Assembly: GCF_024323335.1 (NCBI RefSeq)
Contig: NC_066583.1
Span: 416,280,031-416,344,030 of the forward strand
DNA: 64,000 nt
Direction of reading: 5' to 3'
Source: Lathyrus oleraceus
Lineage: Eukaryota; Streptophyta; Magnoliopsida; Fabales; Fabaceae
Below the pieces are notes generated by a model. It was given only the letters and a program-made list of their open reading frames with translations. It made no database searches and was not told the origin of the DNA. A program made the position numbers and the translations under genes. Shown here piece by piece: positions 25,040 through 35,517 of the stretch (the stretch's first letter is position 1; each line of letters opens with the position of its first letter).

Positions 25040-25082
<43 letters not shown>

Positions 25083-26391
25083 AATAAGAGAAACGCCTGA
25101 ACCGAGCACAGAAAAGAGAGGTTCGTGGTCTCATGGGTAGATTGAACTACATGTCATGGTTCACATCTCCTCTAACAGCCACGTGGGAACCTATTCAAGC
25201 CATTGAAAAAAAAAATCAAACGGTCAGGTGAAATAATGATTGCCAAGGGGCATTGAAAGAATAAAAATAAGTTGCAGGAACCTCCGATTCGGATGTCTCC
25301 CTATGGAAAAAGACTGTTAATCTGGTACTTGACAGCCCTCGAGGGGTCTACGAGGTGTATTGGATCAACATGACTAGTCTTGTCGAAAAGAGCATGCAAT
25401 TTACCTTAGCAAAAAGTTTACCGACTGTGAAACAATACATTCACTGTTCGAGAAAACTTGATGTACTTTGGCATAGGCTGCTCGCCGACTGAGACAGTAT
25501 ATGCTGGTTCATACCACTTTGTGGATTTCCGAGATGGATCCGATCAAGTATGGGTGTGAGAATCCAGCATCGACCGGATGGGTTGCGAAAGAGCAAAAGA
25601 ATGTTGACTGATTGGTGATGCTCTCAGAAAGCAATCAAGGGGTGTATTGCCTGATTACATCTCTCTGCAACCCATTGAGGATTATCAACCAAGGAAGTTT
25701 GAGTTCCCTGATGAGGACATCTCGAGGTGCTCTGATCGAAAGATTGAGAGTAACCGATCCCGGAGGAGGGGCCTGACCCTGAATCCGAACGGATTCTGAT
25801 GTCTGATGGGGTTAATGTGAAGGGGTTAGTGCTGCTGTGGTTACGCCAAAAGGATCCCATGTTTCTTTTGTTGCCCGAATGACATTTGAATGCACCAACA
25901 ATGGTGGCTGAGTATGAAACTTGTATCCTGGGTATCGAATTTCGATGCGCACGTATACTGGGGCAACTCCTTTCTCATTGGTATATGGAATGGAGGTTGT
26001 GCTACCTGTTGAAGTTCAGATTCCCTCTTTGAGAGTCCTGATGGGCGTGAAGTTGCAAGAGGCGGAATGGGTAAGGACCCAGTACGAAGAGTTGAGCCTG
26101 ATTGGGGAAAAGAGGCTAGCAGCCATCTGTCATGGGCAATTATATCAGCAACGGATGAAGCGTGCTTTTGACAAGAAGGTGCGACCTCGGGTATATCACG
26201 TAGGTGATATGGTGCTGAAAAGGATCCTTCCTCCTCAAAACGATCGAAGGGGCAAATGGACACCGAATTATGAAGGTCCGTTCGTGGTCAAGAAGGTTTT
26301 CTCTGGTGGAGCCTTGTTGTTAACGACCATGGATGGCGAGGATTTTCCATCCCCTGTGAATGCGGACGCAGTTAAAAAATACTTCGTGTAA
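24369..26391 (+). pseudogene. pol: Element C pol remnant
   Basis: Compared with B's 1151-residue pol, only fragments remain. The N-terminal part (24369-24680) and FAWSCQDMPGSD part (24641-24838) are in different frames. The reverse-transcriptase core is deleted, with B's YVDDMIAKS reduced to CYDMIAKS near 24865. A run of 37 A follows VDPA. RNase H and archaeal RNase H traces lie at 25130-25920 with many stops. The integrase zinc-binding and catalytic domains are missing. The last part, 25921-26391, is open for 156 residues and matches the integrase C-terminal region up to the normal pol end. No enzyme could be produced. Confidence 0.88.
25042..25078 (+). repeat. Homopolymer run of 37 A inside pol remnant
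   Basis: An uninterrupted A tract at the place where B encodes VDPAKVKA. It may be expansion of a short A run at the Lys codon, an insertion trace, or an assembly or sequencing artefact. Confidence 0.9.
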
Positions 26392-26400
26392 AGAGACCCG

Positions 26401-26595
26401 CTGGACGAAAAGAATAAAATAGTCCAGGCAAAAATGGGCATCCCGGCGAACCAAAAAACAGAAAGAAAGGTTCGGGCAAAAATTAGGGATAAAATGAAAA
26501 AACTGTACACCCGGCAAGTCGAAAACCTGAAAAGGCGACTTGGGCAAAAATGGGTATCCCGGTGGACTGAAAACCCGAAAGGGCGGTCCAGGCAA
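26401..26595 (+). other. Four tandem stem-loops after pol, element C
   Basis: Starting ten bases after the pol stop, four hairpins occur with stems CTGGAC/GTCCAG (26401-26406, 26422-26427), CGAACC/GGTTCG (26447-26452, 26469-26474), AAGTC/GACTT (26516-26520, 26537-26541) and TGGAC/GTCCA (26563-26567, 26586-26590). The fourth has an inner CCCGAAAGGG hairpin with a GAAA loop, and the third a similar but weaker one. Each hairpin is followed by GGCAAAA or GGGCAAAA. The same order occurs in element B and partly in A, with compensating base changes. Confidence 0.7.
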
Positions 26596-26599
26596 AAGA

Positions 26600-27152
26600 G
26601 GGATTGAAACGAGCAACTGCGTCCCGCATGATCGTTTGCGCTTTGGTTAAAGCATCATGGATAATACCCGGTAGGGATCAATCGGAATCGTCTTGTTCAG
26701 AAGGCAGGAAGTACGGAGAGTCTGAGGACATATGGGGTGTAACCGAGTTGGAACTCGATGAGATCACGGGTTTCACATTTGCCATTAGGATAGATTTTTC
26801 CTTTTGCGCAATTACCTCTTTTCAGGAATTGCTTCCTTTTGTATTGCTCATTTGAGCCACACTTTTCCAATCAATAAAATGCATATTCAGTCAAATAATT
26901 TTGTTTTTGTTTTTCATTACCGCTTTGATTGCAAAAACGTCTAATTATTTTGATAAAGAATCCTTGCATTTTAAGACATACAGGTCCCTTCCAATGCATG
27001 TTTATAAGATTGAAAGCTTGAAATCTTATTTGGAAGGTCGAGTGACCCAAGTGTTGAAATCTTGACACGCCTGGGGCACGGTTTTATCTAACGATCTGTT
27101 TTGCAGGAACTGTTAGGCATTTCCATTCACTTGCAGGTTGTGGTGTGGAAGC
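26600..27152 (+). other. Element C 3' UTR, unique part with AATAAA site
   Basis: Non-coding. A block at about 26813-26890 containing CAATTACCTCTTTT, AGGAATTGCTTCC and CCAATCAATAAAA is closely similar to B's sequence around 39490-39575 (minus strand). AATAAA lies at 26873-26878. This could be an internal polyadenylation signal upstream of the LTR one. No gene seen. Confidence 0.5.
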
Positions 27153-27420
27153 TTTGTAGCAAATCCCCAGAGAGTTCGCTCAGGGACGAATGAATGAAAG
27201 AATGACGAAGACGTTGAGGCGTACGACGATCCTTGATGGTAATCAAGAAGACTCTTCAAAGTCGGAAGACTTGAAAGTTTGTAGAAATTCCCCGCAGAGT
27301 CTGACCAGAAACGAATGAGGATGGAGGGACGACGGAGAGACGTCGAGACGTCCGACGACCTTTGGAATTAATCAAGAAGACTCTTCAAAGTCGGAAAATT
27401 GAAATTTCTATATAATTCCC
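27153..27420 (+). repeat. Tandem duplication of about 125 bases
   Basis: Units start at 27153 and 27278, with the beginning of a third at 27405. Shared blocks include AATCAAGAAGACTCTTCAAA and TTTGTAG. Each unit begins with a copy of the TCCCCAGCAGAGT-like motif that dominates the next region. Confidence 0.75.
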
Positions 27421-27584
27421 AGGAGTACGTCTCGTCGAGCGCGGAGCGATTCGGGATATAAGATGATGGAGCAGAAAAGGTCCAGACGAGTCTGGGAATT
27501 CTCAAAAGTGGAAAGTCGATACGAGATTGGGAGGTGGATACCATGGTTCGACGAGTCGACGGGTGTTCTGTACCAACTTTTCTC

Positions 27585-28270
27585 ATTTCCCAGCTAGGTC
27601 CCCAAGCAGAATTAGAGGACCAAATCCCCAGCAGATCCCAGGTCTGTGGGTTCCCCAGCCGGGTCAGGATGGTTATCCTCGGCAGGTAAACGATGTTTCC
27701 TCAGCAGCCAGGCCCGAAGGTTGCTAGTCCCCGAGTGGAGCGGGTTTCAATGAAATATATCTCCAGCAGTGTTCATCCTACCAGTGGATTGGACAAGTTC
27801 CCGTAGCAGACGGATTTTTGCATCCCCAGCCGAGTTGATTCTATCTATGGATTGCATGGGTAATCCCCAGCGGAGTGGCATTCGCTTCCCTAGCAGGGTC
27901 AGGATGGTTATCCCCAGCAGGTGTCAAATCAATGTTTCCCCAGTCGACAGTCCTGGAGGTTGCTTTTTCCCAGCGGAGCTCTTTGTGAGCACTTCCCCAG
28001 TGAAGTCGTCAGGTATCTGTGAGGGTTTCCCAGAGCAGATTCGGGATTGATATCCCCAGCAAGTTGAAGACTGTTGTATCCCCACAGAGTGTTGGTGGTT
28101 CTTATCCCCAGCAGTTTCCCGAGCAGATTGGATGCAAAGGAGGTTCTTCCCCAGCAAGGGTTGCCTTTTCCCAGCAGCAGTGCATTATTCCCCATCAGGG
28201 TGGAGATCGGAGTATTGACGAGTTCCTCAGCAGAGTGTCTCGTGCTCCTCAGAAGAGTCCCTTGAGGGGG
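27585..28270 (+). repeat. Array of primer-tRNA-3'-end-like motifs (PBS complements)
   Basis: About 25-28 degenerate copies of TYCCCAGCRGRGT, spaced roughly 20-40 bases. The complement of this element's primer-binding site is GTCCCCAGCAGAGTCGCCA. Good matches include TCCCCAGCGGAGTGGCA near 27870, TCCCCAGTGAAGTCGTCA near 27990 and TCAGCAGAGTGTCTCG near 28225. In the RNA these repeats could pair with the PBS. Short open frames across the region are incidental. Confidence 0.65.
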
Positions 28271-28439
28271 ATGCTTTTTATGCATTCATCATGTAGAATA
28301 GCATAGCATGTTGCATAGAAAAATAATAAATCGCGTAGCATTTCCATAAGTATGGAGCATTACGCAGAAAAATCAATCATGCATCATATTGCACGCATAA
28401 GCTAGTCTCAGACTGTGGTTATTGTTTGAGAGGTGGTTT

Positions 28440-29520
28440 TGCTCAGAGGTGAAGATGTTACTCCGAAGAGTTTAGCCTCATGATTGAGTCAGAGATGTAC
28501 CCCAGTAGTGCGATACTGGAGGAAACTTTTCCGTCGGACGGAGAAGGAAATGGTAGGCGATCAGCGCGACTCGAGCCGTGGTTACCGCTTGGGGTTTGGG
28601 TTTCGACAGAAGTTGGAAGGCGATACTCCGAGGAGTTCAGCATTGTGAGTTTGGAGCAACAATATTTCCCAGTCATCAGTAAGTGTCTGGTCGAGTTTTC
28701 TTTGGTGTCAGTAAACATCATCATTCGATGTCCAGTAAACGTCGAGTTATTTCCCAGTCATTGTTTAATGTCTGGTCGATCATTGTTCGATGTCCTGTCA
28801 ACATCATTGTTCGATGTCCAGTAAACGTCGAGTTATTTCCCAGTCATTGTTTAATGTCTGGTCGATCATTGTTTGATGTCCTGTCAACATCATTGTTCGA
28901 TGTCCTGTCAACATCATTGTTCGATGTCCTGTCAACATCCTTGTTTGATGTCCTGTCAACATCATTGTTCGATGTCCTGTCAACATCATTGTTCGATGTC
29001 CTGTCAACATCATTGTTCGATGTCTTGTCAACATCATTGTTTGATGTCCTGTCAACATCATTGTTTGATGTCTTGTCAACATCATCATTCGATGTCCAGT
29101 AAACGTCGAGTTTCTTCCCAGTCATCAGTAAGTGTCTGGTCGAGTTTTCTTTGGTGCCTGTAAACATCATCGTTCGATGTCCAGTAAACGTCGAGTTTCT
29201 TCCCAGTCATCAGTCAGTGTCTGGTTGAAAGTGTTACTCTGAGGAGTTTGGTATCATGACGTCAGATCAGCAATGTTCCCCAGTAGTGCGATACTGGAGA
29301 AAATGTTTCCGTCGGACAGAGATGAGAAATATTTTGCGATCGGCGCATTTCAAGCCGCGGTTACCGCTTGGAGTTTTGGTTTCGCCGGATGGTGAAGATG
29401 TTACTCTGAGGAGTTTAGCATCAAAACGTCAGATCAGTAATGTTCTCCAGTAGTGCGATACTGGAGGAATTTTTCCGTCGGACGGAGATGGAAGTGAAAT
29501 CAAGGGTGTTACGCGATCAG
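28440..29520 (+). repeat. Repeat block with three copies of a PBS-downstream 'AGTAGTGCGATACTGG' unit
   Basis: The CCAGTAGTGCGATACTGGAG unit followed by TTTCCGTCGGACGGAGA and GATCAGCGCGA begins near 28502, 29279 and 29446, and the first two copies share CGGTTACCGCTTGG. The motif CCAGTAGTGCGATACTGG itself has CCAGTA/TACTGG arms that can form a hairpin. Between copies lies a 24-base minisatellite. Non-coding. Confidence 0.7.
28700..29220 (+). repeat. 24-base minisatellite in C 3' UTR
   Basis: Core tandem array at about 28880-29100 with roughly nine copies of a 24-base unit containing CATTGTTCGATGTCCTGTC, flanked by related units with AAACGTCGAGTT. Because 24 is a multiple of three, several frames stay open and would encode octapeptide repeats such as LSTSLFDV. 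Element B has related sequence (AACTCAACGTTTATCGA) in the same relative place. Confidence 0.85.
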
Positions 29521-29529
29521 CGCGATTTC

Positions 29530-30190
29530 GGGGTTCAAATGGAGAAAAGAAAATGCTGAGGCATGTTCTGGGGTTCAAATAGAGAAAAGAAATGCTGAGG
29601 TATTTTCTGGGGTTCAAATGAAGATTGGAGTTGAAGATTGTATCCGGGATGAGGTCCTTAGGATTATCTTCTGTTTATGTGTTACCTTAGACTCTGGCTG
29701 AGGCCAATGGAGGTCGTTATAGGTGTCTTCTGAGGAAGAGATACACATGCTACCTTCCTTTTGTGAAGGTATACCCTCTGACATGTCGCCCTCAGAGTGG
29801 TTTGGTGTTATTTCCGTCATTGCCAGCGGAATTATCACGAGAGATTGGAGATCGGGGTTCAAATGGAGAAAAGAAGATGTTGAGGCATTTTCTGGAGATG
29901 GGGTTCAAATGGAGAAAGGGAGATGTTGCGGCATTTTCTGGAGAGCGGGGTTCACATTGGCGATCGCAAGTTATCGTCAGGCGACTGGGGTTCAAACTGG
30001 AGAATGGGGTTCATTATTTGGCAAACAGGAGAACGGGGTTCAAATGCAGAGATCCGAGGATCGTTTGCACAGAGAAGAATTTTTGGGGTTCAAGAATGCG
30101 GTGATCCGAGGATCATTTGCGCAAAAGAAAATTTCGGGGTCCAAGAAAATGAAAAATAGAGAAAACTTCGGGGTTCAAGAAAAGCATAAA
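29530..30190 (+). repeat. GGGGTTCAAAT repeat array
   Basis: About twelve copies of a unit starting GGGGTTCAAATGGAGAAAAG or a variant, for example at 29532, 29571, 29609, 29854, 29901, 29985, 30034 and 30170. GGTTCAAAT is close to the tRNA T-loop / RNA polymerase III B-box consensus GGTTCRANNCC. The open frame 29723-30373 passes through the repeats and is not similar to any protein I recognise. Confidence 0.7.
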
Positions 30191-30483
30191 AAGAAAAAGA
30201 GTAATAATCCCCAGCGGATGTGGTGTTCAGGCCGTGGGTTATCCCTGCGTTGCCACTTATTTTTGGTATCCAGGTCGACATTTCTGTTTCGGCATTTCCG
30301 GCCGACTTTTTCGGTACCAAACGGATTTTTGTTCAAGACTGTGTTCTTCGCCGATTCTGACAGGCGTTGTTAATTATATTCCCATCAGAGTGAAAATTGT
30401 TCGTTTGTTCTTGGTATTCAATCACTCTTCATCCTGATCATCTGAAAGCCGAGGCTGTTCATATCGACAGGTTCACAGTGGAT

Positions 30484-30497
30484 TGAATAGGGGCAGC
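30484..30497 (+). other. Polypurine tract of element C
   Basis: TGAATAGGGGCAGC immediately before the 3' LTR terminus TGTAACACC; same tract as in A and B. Confidence 0.85.
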
Positions 30498-33400
30498 TGT
30501 AACACCTCAAAATTTGCCCTCCTCTCTTGGGACTAGCATAACATATTGCATAACATTTTTAGGTCATTAGGCATTACATATTGCATATCACGTGGTTACA
30601 TTGTGCAATCCATTCTCTCAAGTCTTGATCAGAAGATGAAGAGGTCAAGTGCAAGATAGGGTTTTATTGGACTGGTCATTAATCATCTGAGGATGTGGAA
30701 GTTCAAATTAGGGTTTCATGATTCTCAAAGGAGATTGGTCTTCATCTTGTTTGAAATGATACATCATCATCATCATGGTTTGATTTCATCAAGTGTTGAA
30801 GCAGGATTCCTTGAGATTAGGGTTTTTGACCACTGGTCAACCCTAATCAGTTGCATTGGGCCAATCAGGGCATGATCAGGAGATGGGGTTTACAATGGAG
30901 ATGGGGATCATTATATGATTGTATTGAGCTAATTGAGGCTAGGGTTTCACCATTGAGCCATTCCCTCAGAGGATTGGAGCTCAGTTGGATCAGTGCATTG
31001 CCAAATTCATTTGTCAGTTGAAAAAGTCAACTGTGGTCAACTGTACATGATTTAATGGATTTGGAGGTGGAAATGAGTTGGATACACTTCATTCATGTTG
31101 GAACAAGTGTTATTTGACATCTCAAAGCTTAAGAATGAAGAAAATCAAGTCAGGACAGGAAATTGCCAAAAATAGAAAGTGACTTGTAATAGAAGTTTCC
31201 AAAAATGGAAAGTTTTTGACCTCAAAATTACATGTCCAAGGAAGCTTCAAATGAAAATTTGTTCAACATGAAAGTTGTAGATCTTGTTCTCACCTTTCCA
31301 AAAAGTCCAAGAACTTGAAAATCCCATGTATGGTTGACAAGATATGGTCCAGGGAATTTCAAAAATGACCCATAATCAGGAGGGCATAACTTCCACATGG
31401 AGTGTCCAAATTGAGTGATCTTTTTATGCACAAACTCCATTTGACATGTACTTTCATGGTGCATAATTGGAATTCATCAAAAATGGTCAATGCAAAAAGT
31501 CAAATTTCAAGTGTACAGTTAAAAGATCCAGGGACAAAATTGTCCAACTTGAGAAATAATGTGAATTTTTGAATGGGGATTTTTGCAACACTTCACAAAT
31601 GACATTTGGAAATTGTTGGAATGCTCATAACATGCCAAGGCCTTGTGGTTTGAGAATTGACTTTTGAAATGGACTTGAAAATGCATAACATAGCCATCAC
31701 ATGTGGAAAATGCAAAATACTCATCCAATCAGCATGAGACAAGTTGCAACAGCTCACACATGTCATTTTGAGAGTGTGTGAGCTGTCAATGAGCTGACAT
31801 TGGCTGGCATATGAAAGTACATTTTTGCCCTTGGCTTGAAAATGACACATTTGTTAATCATTGGCATTTTGGTTAATTGAAGTGATTAAGCATGGATTAA
31901 GCTGGGATATATATTGTTAATCCTAACTAACTCCAACAGAATTGACAATCATCAAAATCAAGATCTCTTTTCCCTCCATTTTCTCAATTTCTCTCAAGAA
32001 CACATCAAGGAAAATTTCATCAATCTCTTCCAATTCTTCATCAAACTCGAAAATTCCTTTTGCTGCCATCTCTATTCAACTTCTTCTGCAACTGTTTTTG
32101 GAAATCAAGATCAAAGGAGCATCACACGCGACTGTTCACATATGATGCATCAATGGTGAATTGAGGAATTCGTGTACTAGGAGCAAGTTCAATCGAACCT
32201 GAGCACTTCACTCACTTCACACATCATCATTCTCAATCTGTTTTGGATCAGGAGGCTCAAACATCTTCAAATTCATCGCTGCCTTCGAAGTAAGGTGAAT
32301 TTTCGAATCTCACCATTGCTTTAATGCTTATATGCGCTTTGAAGTATGTTTCATATAGATCATCGTGATACCTTTGGTTTTAGAAATGGTGAAACGTAGA
32401 GGAAGTTATGATGAATTTTAGTTAGAACACCAAAACCTAATTTGCTCGATCCAAAGAATTTAGGAAGAATTAGTTGAAATCGTTTGCATATTTGAGATCC
32501 TGAGGACGAGACCTTTCCAATGGTTATTCGTTTGTGAATTTTAGTTAGAAAATGTTCTTCGCGTGTTCTTGAGCTTGCTGGTAATTTTCTGGAAAAAATG
32601 ATGAACAATTAGGTGTTTGATCCACTGAACCTCATTTCCATTTTCAAATCTTGTTTAGCGCCAGATCTAGCCAACCAGCACGCGCCACCTCAATTATTTA
32701 AACGACCGCGTTTTGGTCTGGGAGCGTGTAATTACAAGTTTGCCATTAAAACCTTTAATTAATTAAATTAATTCAAATAATTATTAAAAAATCACATAAA
32801 CCTTAAAAAATTCATAAAAATTAATTACAGGTCACAAAAATATGAGGATTTTTTCTATAGTTCCCATTTTCTCTCTAGAATTTTATGGACATAATTTTAG
32901 AAATTGTGCTTGGTGAAAAATTGGTTTGACCTAGGGTTGTTTGACTTGTGGTATATTTGTGCACATTTTGCCATTTTTGATGTGAAATTCTCATGCCTTA
33001 AAAGAAATGTCTGAAATTTTTTATGGTGTTTGTAGACATGTTGCTGGTGATTTACATATAAAGTTTGTGAATTTTTGATACCTGTGGTGTGAGATGTGAA
33101 TTTTTGAACTTAGGTGTGACAATTTGTGTCACACCTAACTAGGGCAACTTCATGAAATTATTTGCCTAGCCTATGCTTGATGAAATGGATTGAAATTTTG
33201 CATGGATGTTCATGGATATGTTGAAATGCTATGTGAATATTTCTGAATTTTTCTATGGCATTTTCAATTTGATTGATATTTTTCATCTCTGTATGTCAAT
33301 TATGCAAGTTCATGTGACACATGTTTGTAAATTTAATGTGAAATCCTCATATGGTTTTAGATGAACATGAAATTTGGTATGCTGGTTGTAGACACATTGT

Positions 33401-35512
33401 AGGACATCCCTGTTTTGGTCCCATTCATTTCTTAATTGTTTTCATTGACTTATGAATTTTTGAAGTGAATGCATGTGTTGATGTCATGGTTTGGTTTGAA
33501 TATTTGTGTCTGCTTTTCTTGATTTTCATTGACATAGGTCCTTTTGTCCAATTGAGCTGAAAATTGACATGCTATACCTTGAATAGGTCCTGTTTAGGTG
33601 TGAATTATTTGAGGATTTTTGGAATTGTTTTGGTATGCTTTTGATTGAAGTTATTCTGTTTGGACATTTGAGGTTCCATTTGACCTAGTTTAACTTATTT
33701 TGGTCATGAAATAATATTGGTGAATGGTATAAACATGGGATCAATTGCCTTGGCTTTCTATTTGTGTTAATTTGAGTTTGGTTGAGAATTGCTTGCTGTT
33801 TAGAATTTTTTCTCCCTTTTGGACCCTAGGCTTGGCCTAGTGGTCCAGTTTCTCACATTTGCTTGATTTTTCAGGATGAAATGCATAATGCATAAAGGGA
33901 TTGAGCCAAGTTGATTAAATTGGATGTGTTTGATGTTGAGGACTAACATAACTTTGTTTTGTAGGTTGTGAAGCTTGAGCTTGAGCTTGTAGCTTGCATT
34001 TATGTGCTTGTGTTGTCTGTATAGTCTGACTGATTAACATTTGCTGTTTATTGTTGTCTGTCTGAGTACTGATGATACTTGATTGTTTTCAGGTACATTA
34101 AGTTGCTTACAGTTCTTTAAGAACTTGCTTGCTGCTGCTTGGTTTTTAAACCACTTGAGGTAGGACTTCTATTCTTCATGTAGTCTGGAGACCCGGTCTG
34201 TTATTTGACCGGGCAAACTGTCTGAAGTCTTCCTTAAGAGGCGATGTTTGTGATTGTTTAATATTGTGCCTAAGCAGGTAAAGTCCTTAATCAAGGCAAT
34301 TGGTGGAAGCCAAGGGATATGCAATCTATCCCCCACTATTCTGTGAGTCGTCCCTCTGCTCGCACGGCTGTGTGTTGATGCATTGGGACACAAACCCAAG
34401 ATCTCGTGCTGTTGCACAATCGAGTCAGAGTCTTTGAGCGTAGAAGGGTCTCTCCATTCTGGACCCACGCTCCTTTGTCAGAAGCTCTCCCTGGTCAGGG
34501 ATAAGAGCTGTGAGGTCTCATCCTCACTTCACCTTTTCATCTGCTTCACCTTAGCCTCGCAATGGCAAGGTTAAGAGCGAATAATAACCATGTACAGATG
34601 AATTGCTTCGGCAGTTAAACCCATTGTGTGAGCCCGCTTGATTGGTTATAGTGTGTGCTTTGTGAATATTTGTCTGACATGTTTGATTGAGATGCTTGTT
34701 TTGTTTGTATGCTTGTATGCTTGCTTCTTTCCTGGATAGGATTAGTTTGCAATTGTGCAAGTAGGTAGAAACCTGAACGTAGGGTAACGATGCATGACAA
34801 CACTAGGCTCGAGTCCAGCTCCCTGGTAGTGTGTCTTCCCTTGGTTTCTGGCTAGATTTTCTTTCCCTTGAGGGGGAACTACATCGCCCTGATCCTCGTT
34901 CCAGACGAGGTATGTAGGCAGGTGGTCGTGCGAGACCACTCCGGGCAACCTTTTTCTTTTTTGCGTGTGTTTACTTGTTATCTGATTGCGTGTTTGGTTC
35001 GGATGCCGACGTAAGTCCAGTGATTGGCGGTCGGGCTCCACGTTTGCCGTTTTGTGCGTTTTGGTTCGGATGCTGACGTAATTCCATCGAGTGGTTGTCG
35101 GGCTCCATGTTTGCCATCTGTTTGTGCGTTTTGTGTTGTTTGGCGTGCGTAAGCCGAACTACAGTGGCTCTGATTCTCGTTCCAGACGAGATATGTAGGC
35201 ATAGGATGCGATGTCCTATCGAGCTCCCTTCTCTTAACCCCACCTGCGTTCCCTGTGTGTGTGTGTGATGTTTAGCAACCTTTTCTTTTCTTAGAACGTG
35301 GATCCCGTCGAGTACGACGGACGTGAGGGGTGCTAATACCTTCCCCTTGCGTAACCGACTCCCTTACCCTTTCTCTTTGGTCGCGAGACCATTTCCTTTC
35401 CAGGTTTCTCTGAGCGTTTCCTTTCCCTATTTTGGGATAAATAACGCGCAGTGGCGGCTCTGTGTTGTGTTTTTATTTGAGTCCCGCCGGTTGTTTTTTC
35501 GCGGATGCGACA
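30498..35512 (+). repeat. Element C 3' LTR
   Basis: 5015 bases, one A longer than the 5' copy (A run near 32785). I counted about 16 substitutions between the two copies, including near 30537, 30591, 31233, 33022, 33538 and 34208. TATA-like site at 31906-31914 and the same four telo-boxes. No gene. Confidence 0.95.
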
Positions 35513-35517
35513 AAATG
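35513..35517. repeat. Target-site duplication of element C, right copy
   Basis: AAATG directly after the GCGACA terminus, identical to 16211-16215. Confidence 0.95.

Larger units (their letters stand above)
16216..35512 (+). mobile_element. Element C: complete, young, non-autonomous Ogre/Tat element
   Basis: A 19.3 kb element bounded by TG...CA LTRs of 5014 and 5015 bases and flanked by perfect AAATG duplications. It has a primer-binding site, an open gag, a heavily deleted pol, tandem stem-loops, several repeat arrays and a polypurine tract. I count about 16-17 LTR differences by eye (roughly 0.3%), so insertion is recent. Protease, the reverse-transcriptase catalytic core and the integrase catalytic core are missing, so enzymes must have been supplied in trans. 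No ORF1 upstream of gag, as described for autonomous Ogre elements, is evident. Confidence 0.92.

Noticed and set aside
28880..29100. CRISPR-like array
   Set aside because: The copies are directly adjoining minisatellite units without unique spacers, in a plant retrotransposon.
28683..29102. Open frame of 139 codons as a repeat-protein gene
   Set aside because: It is a translation of the 24-base minisatellite; both strands and several frames are equally open.
29723..30373. 216-codon frame in C's 3' UTR
   Set aside because: Runs through the GGGGTTCAAAT array and has no recognisable domain; not preserved in element B.
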